Positions 13,442 to 22,075 of a DNA stretch of 30,636 bases are shown here, in pieces. How positions within the stretch are numbered: the first letter of the stretch is position 1; the number at the start of each line of letters is the position of its first letter. The notes beneath the pieces are model-generated. The model was not told the DNA's origin, searched no databases, and was given only the letters and a program-made list of their open reading frames with translations. The DNA is from an uncultured Candidatus Saccharibacteria bacterium (GTDB taxonomy: Bacteria > Patescibacteriota > Saccharimonadia > Saccharimonadales > Saccharimonadaceae). The stretch covers positions 1-30,636 of the forward strand of contig CAKVAO010000009.1 of assembly GCA_934725355.1 (NCBI GenBank). The letters are read 5' to 3'. The position numbers were made by a program, and so were the translations under genes.

Positions 13442-15898
13442 TTACTTAACTACTATGTTTACAATTTTACCTGGTACATAAATAACACGGGTAGGCGTTT
13501 TACCACCAATGAAGTGCGCAACATTCTCTACCGCCATAGCTGCCGCCTTAACGTTGTCCTCGGTAGCCTCCTTGTCTATCTCGACAGTACCACGTAGCTT
13601 GCCGTTAACTTGAACTGCAATATTCACAGTATCAGTGGTCAGATACTTTTCGTCCCATTTTGGCCAATCAATCTGCTCCATTCGCGCAGCATTGCCGTTT
13701 AGTTCACATAGCATCTCGCTACTAACGTGCGGGGCAAATGGTGCTAGTAGTTGCGTTAAGACAACCAACGCATCATGCCATAGGTTTTTATCAAAGCCTG
13801 CTTCCTTTAGCTTGCTTAAACCGTTTAAATATTCCATCATCATGGCTACAGCGGTATTAAACTGCGCGCTATATAGGTCAGCTGTCACTTTCTTCACAGT
13901 GCTATGACGCAGACGTAGTAGCGCATTTTTAGTTTCGTCCGATAACACAGCCGATTTATCTGAATCAACATACTCCTGCACCAAGTTCCAGCACCGATTC
14001 ATAAAACGATATACACCACCAATTGAGTTGGTATTCCACATTGCGTCCAGATTATATGGCCCAATAAACATCTCGTAAGTCCTAAGCGTATCTGCACCAT
14101 AGCCACTGTCAATCACATCTAGCGGATCAATTACGTTACCCTTACTCTTACTCATCTTGCGACCATCTGGCGCATTAATGTAGCCGTTATATAATAGCCG
14201 CTTGACAGGCTCACGGAAGTTAATCCAGCCTTGGTCAGCAAAGAACTTAGCCCAGAAGCGAACATACAACAGGTGTGCCACTGCATGATCACCACCAACG
14301 TAGAAATCTAGCGGACTCCAATAATTAACTTTCTCAGGATCCCAAGCACGTTCGTTATTATTGGCATCACAATAGCGTAGCAAATACCAAGACGAACAAG
14401 CATAGCCGTCCATTGTGTCTGTCTCGCGCTTAGCGTCAGCGCCACACTGTGGGCATTTCGTGTTTACCCACTCAGTCTCGCTAGCTAGTGGCGACTGGCC
14501 ATCGCCCGATGGAGTGATTTCTTTGATTTCGGGTAGTAATACCGGCAAATCACTTTCGGGCACTGCGACATTACCACACTTCGGACAGTGAATAATCGGG
14601 ATTGGACACCCCCAATAACGTTGGCGCGAGATTAACCAGTCACGCATCTTGTATGTCGTTTTCTGATAGCCAAGCTTCTCCCGCTCTAACCATGCTACAA
14701 TCTGTTCACGCGCTTCAGCAGTCGACATGCCATCAAAATCACCACTGTTGATTAATTTGCCTTCACCTGCATAACAATCAACAACATCATCGTCATCAAT
14801 ATCTTCAGTTGGATCGATTACCTTAATGATGGGCAGATCAAACTTGTGTGCAAACTCATTGTCGCGCGTATCATGTGCCGGCACTGCCATCACTGCACCT
14901 TCGCCATAGCCACCTAGCACATAGTCTGCTATCCAAATTGGAATCTTTTTGCCGTTAGCAGGATTGATTGCATAGCTACCAGTAAACACACCGGTTTTCT
15001 CTTTGTTCTCTTGGCGATCAATTTCACTCTTACGAATTGCCACTCGCACATATGATTCTACGGCATCTTTGCGATCATCTGTCGTCAACTGTTCAACCAG
15101 TCTATGTTCGGGCGCTAGAACTAGGAACGTTGCACCGAACAGTGTATCTGGCCGTGTAGTGAAGACCTTGATTGAATCATCACGCCCATCAACCTTGAAC
15201 TCGACTTCGGCGCCGCGACTACGACCGATCCAATTTCGCTGCATTGTCTTGATTTTATCAGGCCAATCAATGTCATCCAACCCTGACAGTAGTTCATCGG
15301 CATAGGCAGTGATTTTAAAGAACCATTGCTTCATCAGCTTCTTCTCGACCTCGTTGCCACAACGCCAACACTTACCACCTTCGACCTGCTCGTTCGCTAG
15401 AACAGTTTTGTCTACTGGACACCACCATTGATAGCTCTCTTTTTGGTAAGCCAAGCCATGTTTAAATAATTGCGTAAAAATCCACTGCGTCCAGTGATAG
15501 TAGTTTGGATCAGACGTATTAATCTCACGCGTCCAGTCTACACCCATACCCAAACGGTGATACTGCTTCTTAAAGTTTTCGATATTAGTATGCGTCACAT
15601 CCTTTGGCGACATATGCATCTTTAGCGCGTAGTTCTCAGCCGGCAAGCCGAATGTATCCCAGCCAATTGGCCTCAGTACATTAAAGCCCTGCTGGCGATA
15701 AAACCGTGACAACACATCAACAATCGTGAAGTTTCGCACATGGCCAACATGCAAGCCCGCTCCTGACGGATAAGGGAACATTTCCGCAGCATATATTTTG
15801 TTGCGAGTTGTGTCATTGTCCTTAGCAGCAAACGGCTTCTCGTCCAGCCAGATTTTCTGCCACTTGGCTTCAACTTTTAATGGTTCGTATCGTTTCAT
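13442..15898 (-). CDS. leuS: leucyl-tRNA synthetase
   Basis: An 818-residue class Ia synthetase that charges tRNA-Leu. The HIGH signature is HVGH at 50-53 (PYPSGAGLHVGHVRNF) and the KMSKS loop is near residue 580 (DGRKMSKSKGNV). The CP1 editing domain is present (FTTRPDTLFGATF, and GYGEGAVMAVPAHDTRD carrying the editing Asp). Zinc-type cysteines are kept in CWRCG, in CPKCG near residue 440 and in a later CPQCG. The C-terminal domain ends with IVYVPGKIVNIV-like residues. An extended -10 lies 6 bp upstream of the ATG and no Shine-Dalgarno is seen. A tRNA-Leu(GAG) gene lies elsewhere in the window. Confidence 0.97.
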   Translation of the reverse strand: MKRYEPLKVEAKWQKIWLDEKPFAAKDNDTTRNKIYAAEMFPYPSGAGLHVGHVRNFTIVDVLSRFYRQQGFNVLRPIGWDTFGLPAENYALKMHMSPKDVTHTNIENFKKQYHRLGMGVDWTREINTSDPNYYHWTQWIFTQLFKHGLAYQKESYQWWCPVDKTVLANEQVEGGKCWRCGNEVEKKLMKQWFFKITAYADELLSGLDDIDWPDKIKTMQRNWIGRSRGAEVEFKVDGRDDSIKVFTTRPDTLFGATFLVLAPEHRLVEQLTTDDRKDAVESYVRVAIRKSEIDRQENKEKTGVFTGSYAINPANGKKIPIWIADYVLGGYGEGAVMAVPAHDTRDNEFAHKFDLPIIKVIDPTEDIDDDDVVDCYAGEGKLINSGDFDGMSTAEAREQIVAWLEREKLGYQKTTYKMRDWLISRQRYWGCPIPIIHCPKCGNVAVPESDLPVLLPEIKEITPSGDGQSPLASETEWVNTKCPQCGADAKRETDTMDGYACSSWYLLRYCDANNNERAWDPEKVNYWSPLDFYVGGDHAVAHLLYVRFWAKFFADQGWINFREPVKRLLYNGYINAPDGRKMSKSKGNVIDPLDVIDSGYGADTLRTYEMFIGPYNLDAMWNTNSIGGVYRFMNRCWNLVQEYVDSDKSAVLSDETKNALLRLRHSTVKKVTADLYSAQFNTAVAMMMEYLNGLSKLKEAGFDKNLWHDALVVLTQLLAPFAPHVSSEMLCELNGNAARMEQIDWPKWDEKYLTTDTVNIAVQVNGKLRGTVEIDKEATEDNVKAAAMAVENVAHFIGGKTPTRVIYVPGKIVNIVVK

Positions 15899-15904
15899 AG
15901 TTCT

Positions 15905-15913
15905 ATTTTACCA
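15905..15913 (-). promoter_or_regulatory. leuS: leaderless extended -10 promoter of leuS
   Basis: TGGTAAAAT on the minus strand ends 6 bp before the ATG at 15898. It matches the element before the ABC-F gene. There is no good -35. Confidence 0.6.
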
Positions 15914-15941
15914 CCAATAACCTAAACATAGCTAAGTAGCA

Positions 15942-15970
15942 AAATTAACGAATGCTTCATACACATTCGT
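15942..15970 (-). terminator. probable terminator of murF
   Basis: ACGAATG / CATTCGT (15948-15970), a 7-bp stem with a 9-nt loop, is followed on the minus strand by TTAATTTTG. The U tract is interrupted, so strength is uncertain. Confidence 0.55.
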
Positions 15971-16009
15971 CAATAGGCTCGCTAGCTAGTAGGAAAATGC
16001 TTAGCAGTG

Positions 16010-17359
16010 TTATTCCTCATCATTTTGCTGAATATGGCGAATCTCTTCGAGCCACTTATTCTTCTTCTCCATCCATTCATCGCTCTGACGTACTAGCTTG
16101 TCGCGATCATCAATGTTGCGTAGTAGATTCTTGGTCGCTTCCTCGGCGTAGACACCGTTTTGCGAACCCTTGACTAAAATAGCTGCATGCGACTTTAGCT
16201 GTTGCTTGGCAAACGTTGCCGCCATTATTGGACCAGGAAAACTTGCTACCTGGCATCCTCGCTTCATCGCCGCCGGCGCCAAATAGCGAGCTGCTTCATC
16301 GCCAATAGTAATTACAAAGTCTAGCATCATCGGGTCGCAAGCCGCACCTACCTGCTGGTGTGCTTGCGCTGAATACTGCCCCAGCTCATTCATGCTACCT
16401 AGAATCGCAATGCGCTGTGGTGCATCAATTTGATACAGCGTATTAAGCGCCGCAACAGCTGCATCAGGTGAAGAATTGTATGTATCGTCAATAATCACCG
16501 AATCTTCCATGCCAGGCAAAGGATTCATGCGCCCTGCCACCGGATGTAATTGTGCTAGCACAGATGTAATATCTTGCGGTGTCATACCCAGCTTAGCCGC
16601 CACAGCCGCCGCCGCTACGGCAGATCTGACGTTATGCTCGCCTAAGTAATGGATGGTTGCCGGAATTGCCGAAGCGTCAGACTCCATATTAGGGTTTTCT
16701 GCGCTAGCACCGCCAAACTCAGGGGCAAAGAAGCGAACGTTGTACCCAGTCAGCGGATTACCGTCCATGATGTCTATACGATATTCACCACCTTCAATGC
16801 CATAGGTCGTAATGTTGCTAGTCTCAGCATAGGCCGCATAGGCCGCATCTACATCATCATGATTTACGATAGTTAGTTTGGAATACTTAGCGATCGCGAG
16901 CTCCTCACGCGCTACATCAGACAAACCGTTCGGGAAGTTTTCCATGTGCTCTGGCGCAACCGCTGTTACCACGGCAATATCAGGCGAAAGATATTTGCCA
17001 AATGCATCAATATCACCCGGCTTGTCGGTTGCTAACTCCTGAATTATCACATCAACACTCTGCTCAGATTTAATACGCACCTTCATCGCCTTAAAAATAC
17101 GATGCCAAGTACTATACTTACGTAGCAGCGCTAGCGGTGGATACTTGATTCCTAAAATAGCTAGCGGTACCGACATCTCGCTATTTAGATTTCCAGGCTC
17201 CATCTGTACGCGAAAGCGATTTGATAGCACAGTGGCTATAGCTGTCTTTGTAGTGGTTTTACCTACAGATCCAACTACAGCAATTAGCGTCGGATGGTGC
17301 ACTTTAAAATATTTCTTTACGTAGCGTTCCAGGCGCCAACGGATATATCTCTTAAACAT
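16010..17359 (-). CDS. murF: Mur ligase, MurF-type (UDP-MurNAc-tripeptide D-Ala-D-Ala ligase)
   Basis: A cytoplasmic ATP-dependent ligase that adds D-Ala-D-Ala to the peptidoglycan precursor. The P-loop GSVGKTTTK is at residues 30-38; the central domain has PGNLNSEMSVP, and the motif E-H-N-x-x-S-A (GEHNVRSA) and the MurF-type DDTYNSSPDA near residue 300 follow. Length (449) fits MurF. The first 22 residues are a basic amphipathic segment (RYIRWRLERYVKKYFK) in place of the usual UDP-substrate domain start, so the N-terminal domain seems reduced. That leaves room for a related Mur ligase function, but the DDTYN motif favours MurF. It follows the CtpE-type gene by 24 bp yet has its own leaderless promoter there. 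Confidence 0.85.
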   Translation of the reverse strand: MFKRYIRWRLERYVKKYFKVHHPTLIAVVGSVGKTTTKTAIATVLSNRFRVQMEPGNLNSEMSVPLAILGIKYPPLALLRKYSTWHRIFKAMKVRIKSEQSVDVIIQELATDKPGDIDAFGKYLSPDIAVVTAVAPEHMENFPNGLSDVAREELAIAKYSKLTIVNHDDVDAAYAAYAETSNITTYGIEGGEYRIDIMDGNPLTGYNVRFFAPEFGGASAENPNMESDASAIPATIHYLGEHNVRSAVAAAAVAAKLGMTPQDITSVLAQLHPVAGRMNPLPGMEDSVIIDDTYNSSPDAAVAALNTLYQIDAPQRIAILGSMNELGQYSAQAHQQVGAACDPMMLDFVITIGDEAARYLAPAAMKRGCQVASFPGPIMAATFAKQQLKSHAAILVKGSQNGVYAEEATKNLLRNIDDRDKLVRQSDEWMEKKNKWLEEIRHIQQNDEE

Positions 17360-17365
17360 AATCGT

Positions 17366-17374
17366 ATTATATCA
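17366..17374 (-). promoter_or_regulatory. murF: leaderless extended -10 promoter of murF
   Basis: TGATATAAT on the minus strand, a perfect -10 with TGn extension, ends 6 bp before the ATG at 17359, in the 24-bp gap after the CtpE-type gene. Confidence 0.65.
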
Positions 17375-17383
17375 CGTATGCAT

Positions 17384-19717
17384 TTAGCTATGCTGATCAC
17401 TCTGGTGTGTCACATACAATTGAACCATTAACACCGAGCAAATACCCAATACACTCGACACTAGAACTGTCGGCAGCGTAGATAAATCAAAGCTATATTC
17501 TAGATTGCCCGATGTTAGCGGAATAAATAGTAGAGCTACAAATAATAGAGAGCATCCTGTAATCAGCGCAAGCTTCCAGCCTTTAATCGGTCGCGACAGC
17601 ACTACTAGAACTGCCATACCAATCAACATGGCGACCATCGACACACTAGTACCAGCAGTTGCTAGTGACATGCCGTGCCGGTTAACAAGGTAGTACGTCA
17701 CCATCATTGCAATTGCCTCAACCATACCCACAGGTATAGCAAAACGCAACACACGCACGAGGAACCCTGGACGATAAATTCGCTTATTCGGCGCTAGCGC
17801 TAAGAAGAATGCCGGCATACCGATACTTAGCGCACTGATAACTGTCATCTGTGCCGGCAATAGCGGATAAGTCAGGCCTAATACCGTTACAGCTAGCGCC
17901 ATCACCATTGAATAAACGTTCTTTATTACAAATAGGTTTGAAACTCGCTCGATGTTGGCGATAACCCGCCGACCTTCACCTAGCACAGCTGGCAAGTGCG
18001 AAAACTTGTTGTCCATCAGAACCACCTCAGCAACTGCTTTGGTTGCACTACTTCCGCTATCCATTGCAATCCCCAAATCGGCTTTCTTTAGCGCCAAGGC
18101 GTCATTAACACCATCTCCGGTCATTGCCACAACTCGCCCCTGTTGCTGTAAGACGTCGGCAATCTGACGCTTCTGTCTAGGCTGAACGCGACCAAAGACA
18201 TTGTGGCTGCTAATAATCTCTAGAAATTCCTGTTTCTTCTTGTGCGATTTCTCGGGATCAGGCAAATCGCGGGCATCGAATATCTTAGCATCAATACCAA
18301 CTGAATTAGCCACTGCACCCACTGTTACCGGCGAATCGCCCGAAATAACTTTTATATCCACACCTTGCTCTGCGAAGTACGCTAGAGTTTTTGCAGCATC
18401 AGAACGCACTCTTTCGGTTAATACAACCAAGCAAAGTTGTTTAGTCTTAATATCGCTAATTACAGCATGCTCGCCTGGCCACTCTTCTGACTCGGTCAGC
18501 ACTAGTACACGCTTACCTTGCGCAGCCAGGCTTTGCGCCTGCTTTAAGACCTTAGATTTCACATTTAGAACAACCTCTGGCGCACCAAATATATATCGAT
18601 GGCCATCGATCTCGATAGCACTCCATTTACGAGCGCTGCTAAACGACACTTCGTTAGTAAACTCTGCAATCGACTGATTATGATACGCAGCAGCAATGGC
18701 ATTATTAGTCGGCGATTGGGCGCGCGATGCAATTGTTGCTAAAACTTGGCTAATTTTTAACTCATTAACATCATCAGATAGATAGATAGCATCGTCTAAC
18801 TTCATGCTACCCTCGGTAATCGTACCAGTTTTATCTAGAAGCAATGTATCGACGCGCGCCAAAGTCTCCACGGCTGGCAACTGCTGAATTAATACATGTT
18901 GCCGCGCCAACTTAACCGCAGCCAGCATGAAAGCAGCACTGGTTAGCAGCACTAGTCCTTCAGGAATCATGCCCACTAATGCTGCTACGCCATGCACTAC
19001 CGCAGTCTGCCAAGTCTGCCCATCCAAACGTAGCTGACCCCAAACTAACAGTGGCGCCACAACTAACATTAGCCACGAAATCCACTTGAGCAGCTGATTT
19101 GTGCCAGCTACTAGCTCTGATGACGCACGCTTAAACTGCTTAGCCTCAGCGGAAAGCTTTGACGAATATGATTCAGTACCGACCTTAGTTGCACACATTA
19201 CACCCTGCCCTGCGACTACAATAGAGCCCGACAACAATTTATCACCAGGATTTTTGACGACTGGTTCGGATTCGCCAGTTAGCAAGCTCTCGTCAACCTC
19301 CAGACCATCGCTCTGTGTCACTTTGCCATCGACAACAATCTGATCACCCAAGGTTAGAAAAACTGAATCGTCTTGAACGACTTTATTAGTCGCAATTTCT
19401 GTTTTCTCGCCATCACGAATTACCGTTACTTTAGGTTTGGCTAAAATCGATAGCCTGTCCAGTGTTCGCTTCGCAATTAGCTCTTGTACTACACCAATTA
19501 TAATATTGAGTAACATGGCAAAGAAAAATAGTGCATTTAAGACGCTATAATCCGCCACTACTACAACAATAGCCAGTACTAAAATTAACGCATTAAAGCG
19601 CGTGCAGATATTAGCGCGCAATATATCCAAAATCGAGTGCGAACTACTATCTGGCATGGTATTAACGGCTCCACGTTTAATGCGCTCTTCAACTTCTTTC
19701 GACGTCAATCCAATCAT
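17384..19717 (-). CDS. CtpE-like cation-transporting P-type ATPase
   Basis: A 777-residue membrane pump. TGES is near 147-150, the membrane motif is M-I-P-E-G-L (about 251-255), the phosphorylated Asp is near 295 (DKTGTITEG) and the hinge is TGDGVNDALALKKADLGIAM. The P-E-G-L plus QQLPAVETLARVDTLLLDKTG sequence closely follows actinobacterial CtpE, which takes up Ca2+ in mycobacteria; calcium is therefore the best guess. There is no N-terminal metal-binding domain. About eight to ten hydrophobic helices are visible. I start it at the ATG at 19717 (MIGLTSKEV): a -10 TATGAT lies 6 bp upstream, while the longer start at 19735 would lie upstream of the transcript. Calcium uptake would suit an organism that depends on a host or partner surface, but that is speculation. 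Confidence 0.88.
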   Translation of the reverse strand: MIGLTSKEVEERIKRGAVNTMPDSSSHSILDILRANICTRFNALILVLAIVVVVADYSVLNALFFFAMLLNIIIGVVQELIAKRTLDRLSILAKPKVTVIRDGEKTEIATNKVVQDDSVFLTLGDQIVVDGKVTQSDGLEVDESLLTGESEPVVKNPGDKLLSGSIVVAGQGVMCATKVGTESYSSKLSAEAKQFKRASSELVAGTNQLLKWISWLMLVVAPLLVWGQLRLDGQTWQTAVVHGVAALVGMIPEGLVLLTSAAFMLAAVKLARQHVLIQQLPAVETLARVDTLLLDKTGTITEGSMKLDDAIYLSDDVNELKISQVLATIASRAQSPTNNAIAAAYHNQSIAEFTNEVSFSSARKWSAIEIDGHRYIFGAPEVVLNVKSKVLKQAQSLAAQGKRVLVLTESEEWPGEHAVISDIKTKQLCLVVLTERVRSDAAKTLAYFAEQGVDIKVISGDSPVTVGAVANSVGIDAKIFDARDLPDPEKSHKKKQEFLEIISSHNVFGRVQPRQKRQIADVLQQQGRVVAMTGDGVNDALALKKADLGIAMDSGSSATKAVAEVVLMDNKFSHLPAVLGEGRRVIANIERVSNLFVIKNVYSMVMALAVTVLGLTYPLLPAQMTVISALSIGMPAFFLALAPNKRIYRPGFLVRVLRFAIPVGMVEAIAMMVTYYLVNRHGMSLATAGTSVSMVAMLIGMAVLVVLSRPIKGWKLALITGCSLLFVALLFIPLTSGNLEYSFDLSTLPTVLVSSVLGICSVLMVQLYVTHQSDQHS

Positions 19718-19723
19718 ACGTAC

Positions 19724-19729
19724 ATCATA
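19724..19729 (-). promoter_or_regulatory. leaderless promoter of the CtpE-like gene
   Basis: TATGAT on the minus strand ends 6 bp before the ATG at 19717. It lies immediately after the U tract of the tRNA-Ala terminator. No TGn extension is seen. Confidence 0.5.
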
Positions 19730-19735
19730 CCGCAT

Positions 19736-19761
19736 AAAAATTTCTCTTAGCTGAAGAGAAA
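19736..19761 (-). terminator. terminator of tRNA-Ala
   Basis: On the minus strand a perfect 8-bp stem, TTTCTCTT / AAGAGAAA, with a CAGCT loop is followed by TTTTT, 17-42 bp after the tRNA end. Confidence 0.85.
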
Positions 19762-19777
19762 ACTAATGAATAATATC

Positions 19778-19854
19778 TGGTGGAGTAGATCGGACTTGAA
19801 CCGACCACCTCAGCAATGCGAATGCTGCGCTCTAGCCAGATGAGCTACTACCCC
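19778..19854 (-). tRNA. tRNA-Ala, anticodon CGC
   Basis: A full cloverleaf of 77 nt including an encoded CCA end. The acceptor GGGGTAG / CTACTCC contains the G3:U70 pair that identifies tRNA-Ala. The anticodon arm is CAGCA-TTCGCAT-TGCTG, giving CGC (codon GCG); the T arm carries TTCAAGT. A -10-like TATACT at 19867-19872 is placed to start transcription about 6 nt before the tRNA. Confidence 0.96.
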
Positions 19855-19884
19855 ATGACTTCATATAGTATATCGTAAATCACA

Positions 19885-20010
19885 CAAAAATAAAACCCGC
19901 CGGAGAAGCACGCGGGTTAAGTCATTTTAGCTGTTGCGCGCCCACCCTGGGGCTATCACGTGTTTGTTTTTGTTGTGTTCAGACGGTCTAACCCCGCCTG
20001 CGCACCAGCT
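19885..20010 (-). ncRNA. candidate small RNA 2 with predicted pseudoknot (about 125 nt)
   Basis: The stretch between ligA and tRNA-Ala has a complete minus-strand promoter, no ORF with a ribosome site, and a terminator (AACCCGC / GCGGGTT, 19894-19918, then TTATTTTT). From the 5' end (20010): GCTG (20009-20006) can pair with CAGC (19933-19930) and the adjacent GCGC with GCGC; inside, CAGGC pairs with GTCTG (20000-19996/19984-19980). The loop of that hairpin, GGGGTTA (19995-19989), is complementary over 7 nt, with one G-U pair, to TAGCCCC (19955-19949), giving an H-type pseudoknot spanned by a strand made almost only of A and C. It lacks the SRP RNA core, the RNase P core and a tmRNA T-arm. It could be a trans-acting RNA or a riboswitch-like sensor. 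Confidence 0.65.
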
Positions 20011-20017
20011 ATTATTT

Positions 20018-20046
20018 ATATTACCATTAGCTATTTAATATATCAA
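20018..20046 (-). promoter_or_regulatory. promoter of small RNA 2, inside the end of ligA
   Basis: On the minus strand TTGATA (20041-20046), exactly 17 bp, then TAATAT (20018-20023), with TGG before the -10. The predicted start is at about 20010. The -35 lies in the last codons of ligA. Confidence 0.75.
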
Positions 20047-22072
20047 GTAATTCAGCCTCAGATATAATTTTGGTGCCATACTTTTCCGCGGCAGCCAGCT
20101 TGCTCTTACCGACTTTACCACCAGCTACCAAATATTTAGTGGATTTACCGACTGAAGTCTGAAATTCACCGCCCATACTACGAATCTTATTTGCCATGTC
20201 GTCGCGCGACATGCTAGCTAATGTACCAGTAATCACAAACGATAAGCCCGTCAGCTTATCGCCTATCTGAGCTTTTATTGGTCGAACACCTAAGTCATAG
20301 AACTTTTCAGTCAGTTTAATGTTATCATCGTCCGAGAACCACGCCATAATTGACTCCGCCACTACTTCACCAATTCCCGGTACATTAGATAACTCATCAA
20401 ACGTTGCCTCGCTAAATGCACTCCACGAGCCAAAATAATTTGCTAAATCTAACGCTGTTTTAGCACCTACATGACGGATACCCAAGCCATAAATAAAACG
20501 ATCGAGTGGCGGATTCTTCTTGGCCTGAATTGCCGAAACTAGGTTAGTCGCCGAAACTTCAGCAAAGTGCTCCATTTTTGCTACATCCGCAACCTTTAGT
20601 GTATAAATATCCGCCATGTCGCGAACCAAGCCTGATTTTACTAGCAGCTCAACATTGCGCTGGCCCAAGCCCTCGATTTCTAGTGCTTGACGACTAGCAA
20701 AGTGCTTAATCGACTGCACTAACACTGCTGTCGCGTCGCTGAGGTTTTTAACACGCCAGACTACCTCACCATCTGGCCGTTCGAACTCTAATTCAGGGTA
20801 CTGTCGCTTCAACTCCGCCGCAAAGTCAAAGGGCTTGCTATTAGCTAGACGCGCCTCCATCAGCACACGTTCAACCTTCGGTATGATCTCGCCAGCCTTG
20901 TAAATCACTGCCGTATCACCAATTCGGACATCCAAGCGCTTGATCTCGTCCTCGTTATGTAACGTTGCGTGTTGTACAGTTGTGCCTGCTAGCTGCACCG
21001 GCTCAAACACCGCCACTGGTGTCACTGCACCGGTACGCCCTAGACTCAACACAATATCCTGCACCTTAGTCGCCGCTGTCTCTGCTGGATATTTATAAGC
21101 TAAAACTGCTCGTGGCCACTTACCTACAAATCCTAGGTCATCGTATAATTGCCGATTATTAATTTTTATCACCAAGCCATCAGCGTTAAATGGTAGGTTT
21201 GGCTGAATATCCTTACGGAATTTATGTGCATAGTCGATCGCTGACGCAAACCCCTGCACTAAATGCGCCTCAGGATTAAGTTTAAAGCCTAAATCATGTA
21301 GCTTCTGGTAAGCGAATTCATTAGTTGGGATTTCCGCTGGGTCATCGCGCAGTAAATCATAGGCATGAAACTCCAGCGGTCGCGATGCCGCAACTCTCGG
21401 ATCTAGCTGTCGAATAGTGCCAGCCGCTAAGTTGCGCGGATTAGCAAAGGGTTTTTCGCCCGCCTTTACTAACGTTTCATTGATTTTCTCGAAATCCTTC
21501 CGCATCATAATCAGCTCACCTCGCACCTCAGTCTCGCCGTGTGCGAATACTGAGTCATCATTCAACCGCAATGGCACAGTCGAAATAGTCCGAACGTTAC
21601 TAGTTACCACTTCACCCACAAAACCATCGCCCCGCGTTACCGCTCGTACCAGCAGTCCATCTATGTAATGCAGTGAACATGCCAGACCATCCATTTTGTC
21701 ATCTAGCCAAAAAACTTGTTTTGCGAATTCTGCTTGATCAGCTAGCGAAAGATTCTTCATTGTATAACTCTTCGCTCGGCTAAACCAAGCCCAAGCTTCC
21801 TCATCCGAGAAAGTATCCTGAATGGAAATCATCCGACACTTATGAGTGTATTTCTCGAACTTATCCAGCGGACGTGGTGCAACGCGTTGCGTCGGCGAAT
21901 CAGTTGTAATTAGATCCGGGTATTTTGCTTCGATTTTCTTTAACTCTGAAAATAGTGAATCGTAAATCGAATCGTCCACAGACGGATTGTCTTGGACATA
22001 ATATTCATACGCATACTTATTTAGTAGCTGTCGCAACTCAGCAGCACGCTTCTCGGCTTGCTCTCTGTTCAT
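20027..22072 (-). CDS. ligA: NAD+-dependent DNA ligase lacking zinc-finger cysteines
   Basis: A 681-residue LigA that seals nicks in replication and repair. Domain Ia has YYVQDNPSVDD-Y-D; the adenylated Lys is Lys126 in K-M-D-G, followed by TRGDG and the later nucleotidyltransferase motifs EVRGELIM and NPRNLAAGT. The OB fold includes SLGRTGAVTPVA; helix-hairpin-helix repeats (EIEGLG, LSNVPGIGEVVAESI) and a C-terminal BRCT (about 605-681) complete the usual plan. The odd point is residues 410-450, where four cysteines normally bind zinc: the region is kept in length, but all four are replaced, and the protein has only two cysteines (79 and 132). It is the last gene of the operon, 3 nt after the Tim44-like gene, and it houses the promoter of small RNA 2. 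Confidence 0.96.
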   Translation of the reverse strand: MNREQAEKRAAELRQLLNKYAYEYYVQDNPSVDDSIYDSLFSELKKIEAKYPDLITTDSPTQRVAPRPLDKFEKYTHKCRMISIQDTFSDEEAWAWFSRAKSYTMKNLSLADQAEFAKQVFWLDDKMDGLACSLHYIDGLLVRAVTRGDGFVGEVVTSNVRTISTVPLRLNDDSVFAHGETEVRGELIMMRKDFEKINETLVKAGEKPFANPRNLAAGTIRQLDPRVAASRPLEFHAYDLLRDDPAEIPTNEFAYQKLHDLGFKLNPEAHLVQGFASAIDYAHKFRKDIQPNLPFNADGLVIKINNRQLYDDLGFVGKWPRAVLAYKYPAETAATKVQDIVLSLGRTGAVTPVAVFEPVQLAGTTVQHATLHNEDEIKRLDVRIGDTAVIYKAGEIIPKVERVLMEARLANSKPFDFAAELKRQYPELEFERPDGEVVWRVKNLSDATAVLVQSIKHFASRQALEIEGLGQRNVELLVKSGLVRDMADIYTLKVADVAKMEHFAEVSATNLVSAIQAKKNPPLDRFIYGLGIRHVGAKTALDLANYFGSWSAFSEATFDELSNVPGIGEVVAESIMAWFSDDDNIKLTEKFYDLGVRPIKAQIGDKLTGLSFVITGTLASMSRDDMANKIRSMGGEFQTSVGKSTKYLVAGGKVGKSKLAAAEKYGTKIISEAELLDILNS

Positions 22073-22075
22073 CGT

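Noticed and set aside
19885..20010. Bacterial SRP (4.5S) RNA, suggested by size and position
   Set aside because: The conserved apical sequence with GGAAG and AGCAG is missing, and the fold is not a single long hairpin.
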